A stretch of DNA of 64,000 nucleotides from Rheum nobile (taxonomy: Eukaryota > Streptophyta > Magnoliopsida > Caryophyllales > Polygonaceae), in the NCBI GenBank assembly GCA_027886185.1, contig WOAB01000211.1, positions 2,580,001 to 2,644,000 of the forward strand, read 5' to 3'. The position numbers and the translations under genes are program-made. Of the stretch, positions 10,562-22,355 are shown piece by piece; positions within the stretch are counted from its first letter, which is position 1; each line of letters opens with the position of its first letter. Below the pieces are notes generated by a model, which saw only the letters and a list, made by a program, of their open reading frames with translations, was not told the origin of the DNA and made no database searches.

Positions 10562-11389
10562 GTATTGGTTATCGAAATTCTTCATAGTCGAATTCTCCAA
10601 TGGTACACCGTTGCTTAAAAATACAATAATGTTTATAAATAAATGTTAGAAAAAAGAGAGTTATTCAATATCTCATCTCATAAATTGGAAAAGAAAGCAA
10701 GAAAAAGAGCTAATCATCGTTCTCCGTAAGAATACTTCCAAGTTCTAACTTTAACGGGATGGAAAGAGAAGTTCCTTTCAAGAAAATATAATTTTCTTAC
10801 TTCAACTGATGGAAAGAGAAGTTCCTTTCAGGAAAATATAATTTTCTAACTACAAAAATCCCTTTACTGTGAAACAGATTATGTCAATTTTTCGGTGATT
10901 AAAATTATAAAAATAGCTACATAGATCGAACAAAATCAAATATAACAATGCCAATTATTTTAAAATTCATATCAAAATATTGAAACGCACATGTAACTAC
11001 CACCTAAGACCTAACAAATTAGTTATACAACCATCACACTTTTTCCTACATTTCCCATCTCCAATAGCCATGAACCGACACTTAATCGGGTCAAAGGATG
11101 AACTCTAAAACAACACCCAAGCCTGAAAGACCTTGACATGGAATTTTAGTTTTTCCTTTGATTTGTTTTTTCGAGGTAATTGACGTATGTTTTGATCATA
11201 ATTTACATTGTTGAATATGATTTCTAGGATTTTTTCAAAAACAAGAGTTTAAATATTATGTAAGAATGGTCAGAAGTATTGGCGATATATAAGTTATAAT
11301 ATTTTAAGAAAAAACATGTATTTGCAAAAGAAATTTGGAATAGTTGGTGGCAAAGACAAAGGTAGTACAATTATTTGAATATCGAAAGA
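10562..11389. other. Unassigned AT-rich sequence with a short tandem duplication
   Basis: No gene or transposon recognised. About 40 bp containing AGAGAAGTTCCTTTCA and AATATAATTTTCT is present twice in tandem (about 10757-10800 and 10807-10850). Together with 18088-18612 this looks like the original intergenic DNA 3' of the CYP78A gene, now split by element A. Confidence 0.5.
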
Positions 11390-11394
11390 GAGTG

Positions 11395-12227
11395 TGTTGA
11401 ATCGTAGTGTGTTAGACAGGAAACGGTGTGACTGTTCCCTGGGCAGCGGAAATAAACAAAGATTCAAAGTAACAACAAAGTTTTCAAACGTATACTTGTA
11501 TTATTAAGAATTGTACAATATCACAAGTCTTCTCTCCACCTATACCCTAGGTTACAAGACTTTGAGTCCAATCAACTCTCAATGACACAAGAACATAAGA
11601 AAACCCTAAGCAATCAAGTACATACCCGTACCTTGCCTTGGATCTCCGATCTCAACTTTGCAATAAGCTCCTTGTAGTCTTCAATGGGATAGCTGAGATA
11701 CCTTTCCCCAAGGTAAACTCATCTATATATAGTGGTAGAAAAGATCTCTTACCAAATTACCAAATAGTTAGCAACCCCGCTATATAAGATAACGGTGAAA
11801 GATTTTCTTTCCAACTAAACAATTCAGATCATAAACACATAGTTTCCATCTATAAACTTTCCTAAGACTCATTATCTTTCTCTTCTTTTCCAAGTAAAAC
11901 TCAAAATCTCGTTTCCTTGTATAATGGAGTCAATCTGGGAACAACTGGCACATCTCTGCGTTTGCATCGTTCCATAAACGTTGTTTCCATATATAAAAGT
12001 TTCCTTGTATGAACTATACGCGCGCTTCATTCTTCAATTTGCTTTCGCATAACAGTTTCTTGTTTCCACAATGTTCCTTTGCATTCCTCTGCTTTCTATT
12101 TTTCATACGTTTTCCATTGTTCCCTAATTCTTTCATAAGACCTGAAACGCATAGGAACGACAAGAAAACATAAAACCTAATGGTGTTTATCATCATCAAA
12201 ACTAGAGGGAACGTCAAGGTTCCAACA
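11395..12227 (-). repeat. Element A 3' LTR
   Basis: On the plus strand it begins TGTTGAATCGTAG and ends GGTTCCAACA. It is the partner of 17250-18082 at equal length. Flanked on the left by GAGTG and on the right by the polypurine tract. Confidence 0.95.
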
Positions 12228-12241
12228 ATTTCCCCCTTTTT
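12228..12241 (-). other. Element A polypurine tract
   Basis: The minus strand reads AAAAAGGGGGAAAT directly against the 3' LTR. This is the plus-strand DNA primer of the element. Confidence 0.85.
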
Positions 12242-12723
12242 GGTGATGACAAACCCATTCAAAAATTGTTCGATCAAAACAGAGTAATAAGCAAAGCAAT
12301 ATTAATCAACATTTATCTCAGTTTAAATGTATAAGAAAAATTTTATGTCAAATGAATAATTGCAATTCATACCTTCAAGTTGCATCATAGTTCCCCCTCA
12401 GCACTAGCATCATCCAGAAATTCATAAAGAATTAGGAACAATTTAAACTGTTACCTCTCTTAACTGAGTTATCGCACAATTTCCACACTTCCTCCTTTTG
12501 GCATCATTAAGGGACCAAAAGTAAACAGTGGAACAACAAAACTAAGGCAGCATTCAAGAGAAAAAGAAAAGTTCATAGATCAAGCAGGGAATTGATTACA
12601 AAACCTCAGAGACAACTTGACAAACAAACACAAAAAGATCAAAATGCAAACACTTAAACAAGATAACATATTATAAAGCCAAGAGAAGAGGGTAAGACGG
12701 GCTGGATAAGAGAAGGTGTCCAC

Positions 12724-13770
12724 TCAAGACTCAAAGTCATCCTTCCGTTCCTTGTCCTTGCTGAGAAAGTGTTCAAGAAGCAGTGACATGATATTCTTAA
12801 TGGCACGTAGTTCAGTGAGCATCTGACTTTGCACTGAAGCAGCTTTAGATCCTTTGGAAGTGCCCTCTCCAGCTTCTTTCTTCAGAATATCAGACACAAG
12901 CAGAGTTCCCTTTGTGTCGCCTTGGAACTGCATCTTATTTACGTTCACCATGTCGAGCTCAGTGACCATGGGAACTTCACCTTCTGCTTTGTAGAACCCT
13001 TCTGCTTGCAGAATCAGTTTGATGACGTTGGGGTAAGTAAGGGAGTGGGTTTTGGCACTACACTTAGCCATGTGTTGTAGAATGATCTGTGGAAGGTCAA
13101 TCGTCTCCATGTTCCAGAATATATCCAGCAACAGCAAATCAGTGGAGGTGATGGTGTTCCTCTCTTCTTGCCTGGGAACCACAACCTTCATGATGATATG
13201 GTGGGCGATTCGTTGGGGCAGAGTGAGAGCGGACACATGAGTGGCTGGGATTTTCGACTTAAACAGCCTCTCAGAGCTTGCCTCCTTGGCCGCTTTCATG
13301 ACGTCGGCGTTTTTCTCAGAAATTTCGCCAAACCCCTCAGTAGTGACAGCCAACAGACGACCCACCTTTGAAGTAGTGAAGGACAGCGTTTCCCCTTGAA
13401 TTTTCGTTGTTCCCACCATTGTAGCACTGGTGTTGAGTTGGAAGGAACGGTAGAACTCCTTGACTTGGTCTGGATTGGCCATGACACTGTTGGAGAGAAA
13501 TTGTTCCCAGCCTTGAAACTTGATGCGCTCCAAGACATCAGTGAAGTTATTGGCGATGAGAAATCCATCTGGGATGAGGAGATGGGGAATGATTTTCTTC
13601 CCATCAACAACCCTGTCTTTCAGCTTAGCCTTCTTCCTGGGCTCAGACTTGGCCTCGACCTTCTTTGCAGATCGGAGCCTTGTCTTGAGAGTGCCCGGAG
13701 TGGTCTCACCGGCGACAGATTTGGTCGGAGTGGACGCTTCAGTGGACACTCTCAGTTCCCCTGTGATCAC
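12724..13770 (-). CDS. Third ORF of Copia element A (env-position protein, about 348 aa)
   Basis: The longest undamaged reading frame in element A, between RNase H and the 3' LTR. The N-terminal part is basic and Ser/Thr-rich. Residues around 95-275 carry a conserved core: EFYRSFQLNTS, then LTLPQRIAHHIIMKVV, RQEERNTITSTDLLLLD, IDLPQIILQHM and LTYPNVIKLIL. The C-terminus is a short helix, LLLEHFLSKDKE. The core resembles the 'putative plant transposon protein' domain seen in other plant retroelements (from memory). Related copies lie at 21587-22355 and 30339-31154. No ATG is evident: the frame runs upstream to about 13848 without one, so the N-terminus is probably lost. Function unknown; envelope-like only by position, with no clear membrane segment. 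Confidence 0.7.
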   Translation of the reverse strand: MITGELRVSTEASTPTKSVAGETTPGTLKTRLRSAKKVEAKSEPRKKAKLKDRVVDGKKIIPHLLIPDGFLIANNFTDVLERIKFQGWEQFLSNSVMANPDQVKEFYRSFQLNTSATMVGTTKIQGETLSFTTSKVGRLLAVTTEGFGEISEKNADVMKAAKEASSERLFKSKIPATHVSALTLPQRIAHHIIMKVVVPRQEERNTITSTDLLLLDIFWNMETIDLPQIILQHMAKCSAKTHSLTYPNVIKLILQAEGFYKAEGEVPMVTELDMVNVNKMQFQGDTKGTLLVSDILKKEAGEGTSKGSKAASVQSQMLTELRAIKNIMSLLLEHFLSKDKERKDDFES

Positions 13771-14090
13771 AACATCAGGGTTCTCCTCTTCTTCTTTTTT
13801 AACTCTTTTTGCAGCAAAGTAGATGTTCCTCTCTGTAGTTCCATCAGATCAAAATTTAATTTCTCCTTCTCAGCGAAGTAACGTTCTTCTGCAATTCTCA
13901 ACGTTCAGCAAATTGTTCCCGTTCACTGTTCCCTTCGTAGTTCCCCCTTAGACAAATCCCATACAGAAGACTCTGAGTTCCTTGAGTGGATGGAAAGGCT
14001 GGTTTGGATATTTTATGGGGTTCACACAAAATTGCAAAGATATATCCAAACAAAAATACAGGTAGGGAACAATGATGATCCAGATAATGA

Positions 14091-14219
14091 TTTCCAGTAA
14101 AATAAGGCAAACAAAGAGAAGTTCATAGGGAACGTTTACCTGGATCCAAGCTAGGGACGGTTGTGCAACCAATTATCATTTTGGCTTGTAATGAGGGTTC
14201 AGATAATCAAATTGGTTGC
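14091..14219 (-). promoter_or_regulatory. Conserved RNA hairpin pair downstream of pol (copy A)
   Basis: Hairpin 1 (14165-14219) has plus-strand arms GCAACCAATT / AATTGGTTGC, inner arms TCATT / AATGA and conserved AAGCC on the sense (minus) strand. Hairpin 2 (14091-14132) pairs sense TTCC with GGAA around a TATGA-containing loop. Hairpin 1 begins 213 nt after the pol stop. See copies B, C and D. Confidence 0.72.
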
Positions 14220-14432
14220 TTTGGGCTTGAAGGAAGATGTTATCAAGTAAAAATATAGCATATATGATCAAGAATAGAAGTTGCGAGATGTTTTTGATAT
14301 AGTGTAACACAAAGCACATAGCAAGACGAATAAGCAAGTCAATTGCAAGTAACATGCCACATAGAAGTTGTTCCCTAGTTTATAATTGATCGATCTAGCC
14401 AATCACTGAGGGAATAGTGGATGTGGAGTTCC

Positions 14433-15272
14433 TTAATTTATAGAGATCATCCCAAGGAGCATTCTCAAATACTCAAAGGGGTTTTTTATCCAATGCTTTG
14501 GTGAAGATATCTGCAACTTATTCCTCTGTCCTGCAATGATCCATTCTAATAAAAATTTTCTCAACATTATCACGAAGAAAATGATGACGAATATCAATAT
14601 GCTTAGTACGTGAATGATGGACAGGATTTTTGGAGATATTGATAGCACTAGTATTATCACACATAATGGGAACAATGCCAAGAGACATACCAAAATCCTC
14701 CAATTGTTGTTTAAGCCATAATACATGGGCACAACAAGCGGCAGTAGCAACGTACTCAGCTTTGGCGGTTGAAAGGGCAATAATGTTTTGTTTCTTTGAT
14801 GTCCAAGAGACAAGACATGGGCCAAGGAACTGTGCCGTCCCTGATGTGCTTTTGCGATCCATAAGGTGACCAGCAAAGTCATCATCAGTGAAACCCACAA
14901 GTTCAAACCCACTGTTCCTTGGATACCAAAGACATAGATTGTCGTTCCCTTTCAAGTAGCGCAAGATCCTTTTGACCTCAGTTAAGTGTGACTCCTTAGG
15001 ATTTGCTTGAAACCTAGCACAAAGACACACACTAAACATAATATCTAGCCTACTTGCCGTTAGATAAAGTAATGAACCAATCATTCCTCTATACGTTGTA
15101 GCATCTACATCTTTGCCATTCAAATCTGCATCAATTGTCACCAAGGGACACAGTTCCCTTAGATTGTCGTTGAAGTGAGGTGAGGTGATCTCTAGTTCCC
15201 GTCATATGGCATTAGCATGCGCTATCAATGAACCACCTGTTGTTCCCCCTCACTTCATCCTGCATTTAGAAA
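14433..15272 (-). pseudogene. pol: Copia pol remnant: protease stub fused to RNase H
   Basis: Starting at about 15272, the frame gives the protease start (WFIDSACxCHM type, then TSLQ). It then passes abruptly at about 15150 into IDADLNGKDVDATTYRGMIG, the RT-RNase H connection. Integrase and nearly all RT are deleted. RNase H follows with ADIMF-type motifs: FTDDDFAGHLMDRKSTSG, ALSTAKAEYVA and CDNTSAINISKN. A stop follows CRTEE, and a frameshift precedes the final LRMLLGMISIN. The natural end is TAA at 14433-14435. The junction is a single large internal deletion. Confidence 0.85.
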
Positions 15273-17189
15273 TTAGTGTTTCGCGACCCAAGCAAGTTTG
15301 GCTTTACCTGGTCGCTTAGAGACAAAGTGATATTCTCTAGGCTTAGCATGGAACAAATCAGGAGATGTATCAAAATCATTCAAATTAACATTGTTACTTC
15401 TACTGTTCCTTCGCTGAGTGTGCTCTTCAGTGAACTTTTGTTTCTTAGCACAGTTTCTCACAGCATGGCCGTTGTTCCCACAATGCCAGCCAATCTTATA
15501 ATAGTCCCCCAAGGTGTACTTACGGTTTGGGATGGGCATTCTACATTGCTTGGCTCTAACTGGGTTAGGTGTACTAGGCAAATTTCCCTAGGATTGGATA
15601 AGATACCTCTTATGGGCAGGTTGACCTTTGTATCATGATTGATTTTCACTCAACCCACTCTCCAGAGTTTTCACACGCTCTTCTAGATAAGAGTTTCTAT
15701 CCTTAGTACTCTGAAGTTCCCTATCTTTTAACTCTCTAAGCTCAGGTATGGTTAACTCATGTTCCTTACTCTCTTGTTTTTCTCCTTTGTACCCCAGACC
15801 ATACTTGGGCACAACAAAGGTAATTTCTTCTTCCTTAAGCTTTTGCTCAACTAAGATAGAGTGAATTTTATCAATCTGAGGTTTCATCTGAGACAGTTCC
15901 CTAACAGTGCTAAAGGAACTAGGTTCACTGTGAGTAGCATTACTTTTAACACAAGGAACATCTGAGGAACTAGCAATTCTAGATAAAGATTCATTCAATT
16001 CAATGCATTTATCCTCAGCATTAGTCAAATCATTTTGGGTTTTAAGATTCTCATTATACATGCTTTTGATAAGAGAAATCAAGGATTTTTTATCAAAATT
16101 AACAAGAGATTCAAAGAAGGTTTCAAGATCTACCTCTTGTTCTTCAAATGATGACTTCAGAGTCATTGCACACATTCTGTTTTTCCCCCATGACTCTGGC
16201 TCGTCATTATCAGAGTTGGTACACTCATCACCCCAGACAGCAACGAAAGCTTTCTTATTGTTGTTCCCAGTATTGTCACCATTGGTGTTGTCTGAGTTGT
16301 TCCCTTTGGGGCACTTGTTAGCATAGTGACCTTTTTCCTTGCAGTTGTAGCATGTAACATCTTTGAGATCATGTTTCTCACCATTGTTCCCATCATTCCT
16401 GAATGATATGCCCTTTCGATAGAGGGAACGCATGGCCTTGGTGAGAATGACAGTTTCTGGATCCATATCATCCAAGTTTTCATCTTTGTTGTCTTGTATC
16501 ATCTGGACAACTTTTTCAACCATCAAGGCAATGCCTTTAGGTTTAACATATTTGTCTTATTCATCATACTTTTTATTTTTCCCAAATACCTCATGAAGTG
16601 TGAGTTTGAGAGTATTGGGATTCTCCTTGAGAATTGCTTTAGTCATCTTGTGCCTTGGAGGAAGTCCATCAATAATGATGAAAATCTTCTCCTTGGGAAG
16701 AATTTCCTTTTCATCTACATCATGAGCAACAAGTCTAGTGGTAATTTTCTCAAATCTAGATTGATAGGAGGAAACAGTCTCACCATCGATCATGGCGAAG
16801 TTGTAGAAATCTTTCTTTGCTTGGAAACGATCAATCTCTCTAAGATCAGAACTTCCCATGTACATCTGTTCCAAGGCTGCCCACATATCTTTGGCAGTTG
16901 CACAAGAGTGTAATTTGGATGCATCTTCAATGCTGATAGCGTTGTTGATAAACATACGAGCCTTAGAATTTTTCTCCATGATTCTGAAATCATCTTGGCT
17001 CCAAGGTGTTGTTCCTTTGATTACATCTTCAACAACCTTTTCTTCACCAACCTCAATGACTCTCCAGCATTGGTAGTCATTACTCTTCATCCATGCCGTG
17101 AAGAGGTGCTTCCAGTGTTGAAACTTTCCATCGATAGGTAGGAATGGTGGTTTGTTGTTCCCAAGCCCAACTTCATGAGTGGAAGACAT
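15273..17189 (-). pseudogene. gag: Element A gag (two knuckles, premature stops)
   Basis: The start at 17189 (MSSTHEVGLGNNK) lies just inside the primer site, as in element B. Residues 15-210 form the Copia gag core (UBN2/Retrotran_gag_2 type: FQHWKHLFTAWMKSNDY, LREIDRFQAKKDFYNF, IIDGLPPRHKMTKAIL). A TAA at about 16556 interrupts after KKYDE. The first knuckle, CYNCKEKGHYANKC, follows at about 16310-16350, then an acidic, coiled-coil-like stretch. A TGA at about 15633 follows. The second knuckle, GWHCGNNGHAVRNC, has lost its first Cys. The C-terminal GKAKLAWVAK matches element B. Confidence 0.87.
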
Positions 17190-17235
17190 TGTTACCTGTG
17201 AATCTGAAAAGAACACACAATCTAGAGCAAAACCT

Positions 17236-17247
17236 GCTCTGATACCA
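17236..17247 (-). other. Element A primer binding site (tRNA-Met)
   Basis: The minus strand reads TGGTATCAGAGC two bases inside the 5' LTR boundary. Confidence 0.9.
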
Positions 17248-17249
17248 AT

Positions 17250-18082
17250 TGTTGAATCGTAGTGTGTTAGACAGGGAACGGTGTGACTGTTCCCTGGGCA
17301 GCGGAAATAAACAAAGATTCAAAGTAACAACAAAGTTCCCAAACGTATACTTTTATTATTAAGAATTGTACAATCTCACAAGTCTTCTCCCCACCTATAC
17401 CCTAGGTTACAAGACTTTGAGTGCAATCAACTCTCAATTACACAAGAACATAAGAAAACCCTAAGCAATCAAGTACATACCCGTACCTTACCTTGGATCT
17501 CCGATCTCAACTTTGCAATAAGCTCATTGTAGTCTTCAATGGGATAGCTGAGATACCTTTCCCCAAGGTAAACTCATCTATATATAGTGGTAGAAAAGAT
17601 CTCTTACCAAATTACCAAATAGTTAGCAACCCTGCTATATAAGGTAACGGTGAAAGATTTTCTTTCTAACTAAACAATTCAGATCATAAACACATAGTTT
17701 CCATCTATAAACTTTCCTAAGACTCATTATCTTTCTCTTATTTTCCAAGTAAAACTCAAAATCTCGTTTCCTTGTATAATGGAGTCAATCTGGGAACAGC
17801 TGGCACATCTCTGCGTTTGCATCGTTCCATAAACGTTGTTTCCATATATAAAAGTTTCCTTGTATAAACTATACGCGCGCTTCATTCTTCAATTTGCTTT
17901 CGCGTAACAGTTTCTTGTTTTCACAATGTTTCTTTGCATTCCTCTGCTTTCTCTTCTTCATATGTTTTCCATTGTTCCCTAATTCTTTCATAAGACCTGA
18001 AACGCATAGGAACAATAAGAGAACATAAAACCTAATGGTGTTTATCATCATCAAAATCAGAGGGAACGTCAAGGTTCCAACA
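17250..18082 (-). repeat. Element A 5' LTR
   Basis: 833 bp, TGTTGAATCG to GTTCCAACA on the plus strand. Followed by the duplication GAGTG at 18083-18087. A TATATA-rich stretch (CTATATATAG near 17578) is the likely promoter region, by inference. Confidence 0.94.
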
Positions 18083-18087
18083 GAGTG

Positions 18088-18612
18088 CACAAGCGTTACA
18101 CTTCATTATTCCATAATCACAATACTACACCAACAAAAGTTCAATTACTTGTACTATACGTAGTATGCTGGAAAAAGAATTCATGGTGCGTGTCTTTGGT
18201 GTTGAACAAAATGTAGACGAAATCGCCACTAGAGAAATTTCGCACGCACAATACTAGTTGAACATGAAAAATGATGAGATTATGAGGACTATATCCATCG
18301 GTCAAATCTATGGATCAAATCAGTCAAATGATTATGTCGTTTACTAGCTCTTTACACCTTCTAACAACCAAGTAACCCCACTTTAAATAGGTTAAATATT
18401 GAGGTGAATAGTGCCTTTTGAAACGTGAAAGAAATCAGTTGAAAGAGAATAGTCCATGTTCATTTTGAGCTTCATTATACACTCAATTGTTAATAAGAGG
18501 ATCAAACCCAAGTAAGTTACAAATTAAAAGATAATTTATTTACCCATCGAAGGGAAGCATTTGTTTGTGCTTTTCTTATGACATAGAAAACGGAGACAAA
18601 ATTCCCAAGGCT
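18088..18612. other. Unassigned sequence 3' of the P450 pseudogene
   Basis: No ORF, repeat or transposon signature recognised. It is continuous in origin with 10562-11389 once element A is removed, and is most likely host intergenic DNA. Confidence 0.5.
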
Positions 18613-19892
18613 TCAAGTAGTAGTAGCAACACCAATGCAAACACCCCCTGGAATGGCCTGGTAGACCAAGGAATTCTTAATCTCCATTGACAGGTTCAGA
18701 ACCTCAGACAAGTCCACACCTTTCTCACCAGCAACCCACTTGATGTTTTAAAGCATTTGAGCCAGCCAAAGCTACACGGTCACCATCCCCATTGCCATGC
18801 TTGTGCAAACCCTCCTCCTGGCCCCAAAGGGAACCAACCCTAGGTCAGATCCCATGATGGCCACATCCTTCTCAATGAACCTCTCGGGGTAGAACTTCTC
18901 GGGCTCGGGCCAAACGCTCGGGTCATGGGTGATAGCCCACATGTTAACCATGGCTGTGGTGCCCGCTGGGATGATGTGGGACCCTACATGGGTGTATTCG
19001 TTGGAGAGGCGGGCCCACGAGGGGAGGGGACCCGGCGGGTGCATCCTCAAGATTTCCTTGATAATTGCAATGATGTGAGGCATATTTGGGAGGTCGGAAT
19101 CTTGAACATCTCTTCTAGTGGTCCCGATGGCACCATCAATTTTGGCTTGTATATAAGGGTGGAGCACCATCCTTGCAAGAACCCACTCCATCAGAATTGT
19201 GACCGTGTCCGTGCCTCTGGAGATCATCTCCTGAAAAAGGCACAAATTTCAGCTTAGGACTAAAAGAACCGATACCACTTTAAACAAGTATTCCCTAGAT
19301 GCCCCAATAGAAGACACACATTATACTGTATATATAAATAGATGTTACCCAACATTCAGATTTTAATCGGTGGTCACCTAGAACTTGATGCAAAAATGCC
19401 CAGAGGGAAGATATGTGGAGAAATAATCAAATTACAAAAACCAACACCCTAATAAGTACAAACACAAAATCGATCATTAAAGGAGTATATCCATATAATT
19501 GGGATAAAATCCGTTAAAGAAGAATACGTGGAATTTAGAGTGGAGGAACACAACAACACTTGTCCCCTTCATATCTAGACCTGCAAGATTGGCAATATGA
19601 GGCCACATATATAACATAGGGTTTGAGAAACTAAGACAACGGAGCATTGATACAATCCAACCCGACCATTCATGTATAGATGCAAAAGAACAAAAAAAGG
19701 AAGCATCATAGATAAAACTTGAAGATTTGCATAACATGACTAAAAGAAAGGGACATAATTAAAATCATACCTAGAGAACGACAATCATGTCACTCTCGCT
19801 AAGCTTGTTTTCACCATCCAAATCAAGCAACACATCCACAAAGTCCTTAGAGCTCTAAATCTTTTCTTCTTGATCATCAGAATAGTCATTCC
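18613..19892 (-). pseudogene. CYP78A-type cytochrome P450 pseudogene, truncated by a retrotransposon
   Basis: Host gene remnant. Exon 2 (18613-19230) encodes the I-helix EMISRGTDTVTILMEWVLARM, then the ExxR region ILRMHPPGPLPSWARL, PAGTTAMVNMWAITHDP, PERF, and the haem loop PFGARRRVCTSMAMG. The haem Cys is kept but flanking Gly residues are lost. Two stops then precede a readable C-terminus (WVAGEKGVDLSE, SMEIKNSLVYQA). The intron (19231-19770) has GT at 19770 and TTTTTCAG at the acceptor. The end of exon 1 (19771-19892) reads DFVDVLLDLDGENKLSESDM, with a stop in EEKI*SS and a Trp-to-stop at the last codon. Exon 1 is then cut by the LTR of C3. The family call is from memory of the CYP78A GTDTVAILLEW and WAITHDP signatures. 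Confidence 0.85.
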
Positions 19893-20278
19893 TGTAGGAT
19901 CGTACGTGTTAGCAATCAAAGAGAACTGAGAGTTCAGTTCCTTAGCAACGGAATAAGTAAACAATCACATAATCAAGTCTAGTTCCTTAGAGTGGGAACC
20001 TTTGATAACCAACTAGTTATCCAGGATAAAACACACTACCTCTCTTTCAAGAGGATTTGAAAGTCTACTTCTTTTATTAATGCTTCGATTACAATCAACT
20101 AGGATAGAACACACAAATTAAAGTCTTAAGACACACTAAAGACTCTCTACCTAGTTCGACCAAATCAAGCACACAAAAAACAAGTGACTTACAGTTCTTC
20201 TTCAAAAAACTAAGCTCTGTTTCTTCTTCGTAAGCAATGTGAGTGAATGTGTAAAATTGAGAGAGTTTGATTACTCTA

Positions 20279-21141
20279 TGTAGAATCGAGTGTGTTAGTG
20301 CAAGGAACGGTAGAACTGTTCCTTGGGCAGTGGAAAATAGTAACAGAATGACAAAGTAACGAACTCAGTTCCTTAGAGAGGAAAATTTAATCAACCAACT
20401 AGTTGACTAAGAAAAACCTCTACCTCTAGGTTTCCCTAGTAGGATTTCGAATGTCTACTTGTGTTATTAATCCCGGAATTACAAACAAGCAAGTCTTATC
20501 TCAATCTAGTTTACTCCTAGATATCTAGACTTCTAGATGTAGCGTTTCTAACAACACCTAAGACAATCAAAACCCTAACAAGTACTCAACTCACCAAAAG
20601 TCTCGTCCTTGTAAGTGTTCTTCTTCTTCCGAATGCTATGCTCACTGAAAATGCTCTGTGTTCCGTGTATCAAATGAAGTTGGCAACTCTCTAATATATA
20701 ATCTAGGTATTTTCTCTGATTTACCCTAATTTTACTTAAGGAAATAAGATAAAATAATCCTATACAATCTTTTCTAATTTATTCTAACCACAATATCTCC
20801 AACGAGATATTTTCCTTGCGGCCCAAGTTGCTCCTTCAAGATTTTGTTTCCAAAACAGATATTCGGCAGGCTAGGGTTCACAGCGCGCGTCCTCCGTTCC
20901 TTAGCGCTGTACCCTTTCCTTTTCTGATCTACAACGCGCGTCTCTCCTTTTCTTTCGTTCCAGCGTGTTGTTTTTCATTGTTGGCTTCTCTGTTCCTTGT
21001 ATTCTCTGTTTTGACTCTTCACGTGGTTTTCACCGTTCCTTTGAATCATTTGTTTCCTGAAACTCATAGTCACACGAAAAACCATCAAATGCCTTTGAGT
21101 TTATCATCATCAAAACTAGAGGGAACATCATCATTCCAACA
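20279..21141 (-). repeat. Element B 3' LTR
   Basis: 863 bp, TGTAGAATCGAGTG to CATTCCAACA on the plus strand. Partner of 28496-29360. A polypurine tract follows at 21142-21156 (minus strand AAAAAAGGGGGAAAT). Confidence 0.94.
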
Positions 21142-21586
21142 ATTTCCCCCTTTTTTGTGATGACAAACTCCTTCAAAATGTGCACGTTCAAAACAGACAA
21201 GTAATATGCATTTTCACACTTAATAACACATATACTAAGTTCAAGATATTTACATTGTTCCCCCTCAGAATGTTCATCGAGAATTTACCTTCAAGCAGCA
21301 TTGACGTTCCCCTTAGCACTAGCTTCTGTTATCAACTCTTCCTTGGGTTTCACATTTTCCATACTTCCCCCTTTTGGCATCATCAAAAGTTTCACAAATG
21401 ACACAAAGACTTGACACACATGCAACTCATAAGCAAAATAAATCATTCATAATGTAAGGCGAAGTACAAAGCAGAGGGGCATAGACAACTAAGATCAAAG
21501 GATAAGGACCAATCACATAAAAGACATAAAAACATAAAAAAATCAAGAACAGAAGATCAGACGGGCTAGGGAGGAACGAAGAGCAC
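21142..21586 (-). other. Element B 3' spacer with polypurine tracts
   Basis: Non-coding. Minus-strand G-runs (AGGGGGAACAA near 21260, GGGGAACG near 21310, AAAAGGGGGAAG near 21370) recur before the final tract at 21142-21156, matching the repeated-tract layout of the other copies. Confidence 0.65.
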
Positions 21587-22355
21587 TCAGATCTCAGGGT
21601 CTTCAGCAGAGTCTTCAGCTTTGCTCAGAAAGTGATCTAAGAGCAATGTCATTGTGGTGTTCAGCTCCTTGAGCTTAGCAATAATCTGATGCTGAATGGA
21701 GCTCCCGTTTGATGTTCCTGCACCAACTGCTTTCTTTGCAGTTGTAGTTCCCGTTCCCTTGGTATCACCCTTAAATTTCATCTTCTCCACAACCACGGAA
21801 TCCAACTCACTTCCCAGAGACAGTTCATTTTCTTCAATGTAAGCTTCATCTCGAAGCATCAGCATCTTTACCAAGCCTGAATAGGCTAGAGAGTGGGACT
21901 TGACTTTGCATCGATCCATATGACATAGAATAACACGGGGAAGATCAATTTTCTCCCTTCTCAGAAACCGATCAAGCAGAAACAAGTCACACAAGGTGAT
22001 GGTGTTGCGTCGCTCTTGACGAGGTGCTACAACTCTGGAGATGATGTGGAAGGCGATGCACTGAGCCAGAGTCATCCTTTCAGTGTGGAGTCCACCTTCA
22101 GTGGAACCAAACAGCTGTTCCATACAAGCCAGTTTCTCATCGTTGATCTCACTCACGGGAACCTCAAAGAATCCAACCAAACAGCCGTTCCATACAAGGT
22201 CTTCGCCGCTGAGCAATCGCCAGAACAGATGCAGGGACTCCGGTGGAACTCGGAGTAGCACGGGCAGCCCTGGCATGTTGGAGTTGGAGAATGTAGGCAT
22301 CCATCTCGGCTTCGGACATCTGATCGATGGAGATCTTCTTGCTTGGGGAATCCAT
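21587..22355 (-). pseudogene. Third ORF of element B (frameshifted)
   Basis: The start at 22355 gives MDSPSKKISIDQMSEAEMDA, then HARAARATPSSTGVPASVLA. The frame breaks near 22190-22170 next to a near-duplicate (CMERLFGW and CMEQLFGS), suggesting a deletion between repeats. The rest (to 21587) keeps the family core: MTLAQCIAFHIISRVV, RQERRNTITLCDLFLLD, IDLPRVILCHMDRC and LAYSGLVKMLM, then the C-terminal LLLDHFLSKAED. It resembles the element A ORF at 12724-13770 and the C3 ORF, and lies between RNase H and the 3' LTR. The biochemical role is unknown. Confidence 0.72.

Larger units (their letters stand above)
11395..18082 (-). mobile_element. Copia element A: complete ends, pol deleted
   Basis: Two 833-bp LTRs in the same orientation, with 5-bp duplication GAGTG at 11390-11394 and 18083-18087. 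By eye the LTRs differ at about 27 positions (around 3%). Order on the minus strand: 5' LTR, primer site, gag, a protease stub fused to RNase H, hairpin pair, third ORF, polypurine tract, 3' LTR. Integrase and reverse transcriptase are absent, so it could move only with help. It sits about 530 bp downstream of the P450 pseudogene. Confidence 0.93.

Noticed and set aside
10562..10570. GTATTGGTTATC after LTR2 as a further primer binding site
   Set aside because: Resembles TTGGTATCAGAGC only weakly and is not followed by leader or gag. Treated as flanking DNA.
18613..19892. Functional cytochrome P450 gene
   Set aside because: Four in-frame stops, an altered haem-binding loop and an exon 1 cut off by an LTR rule out function.
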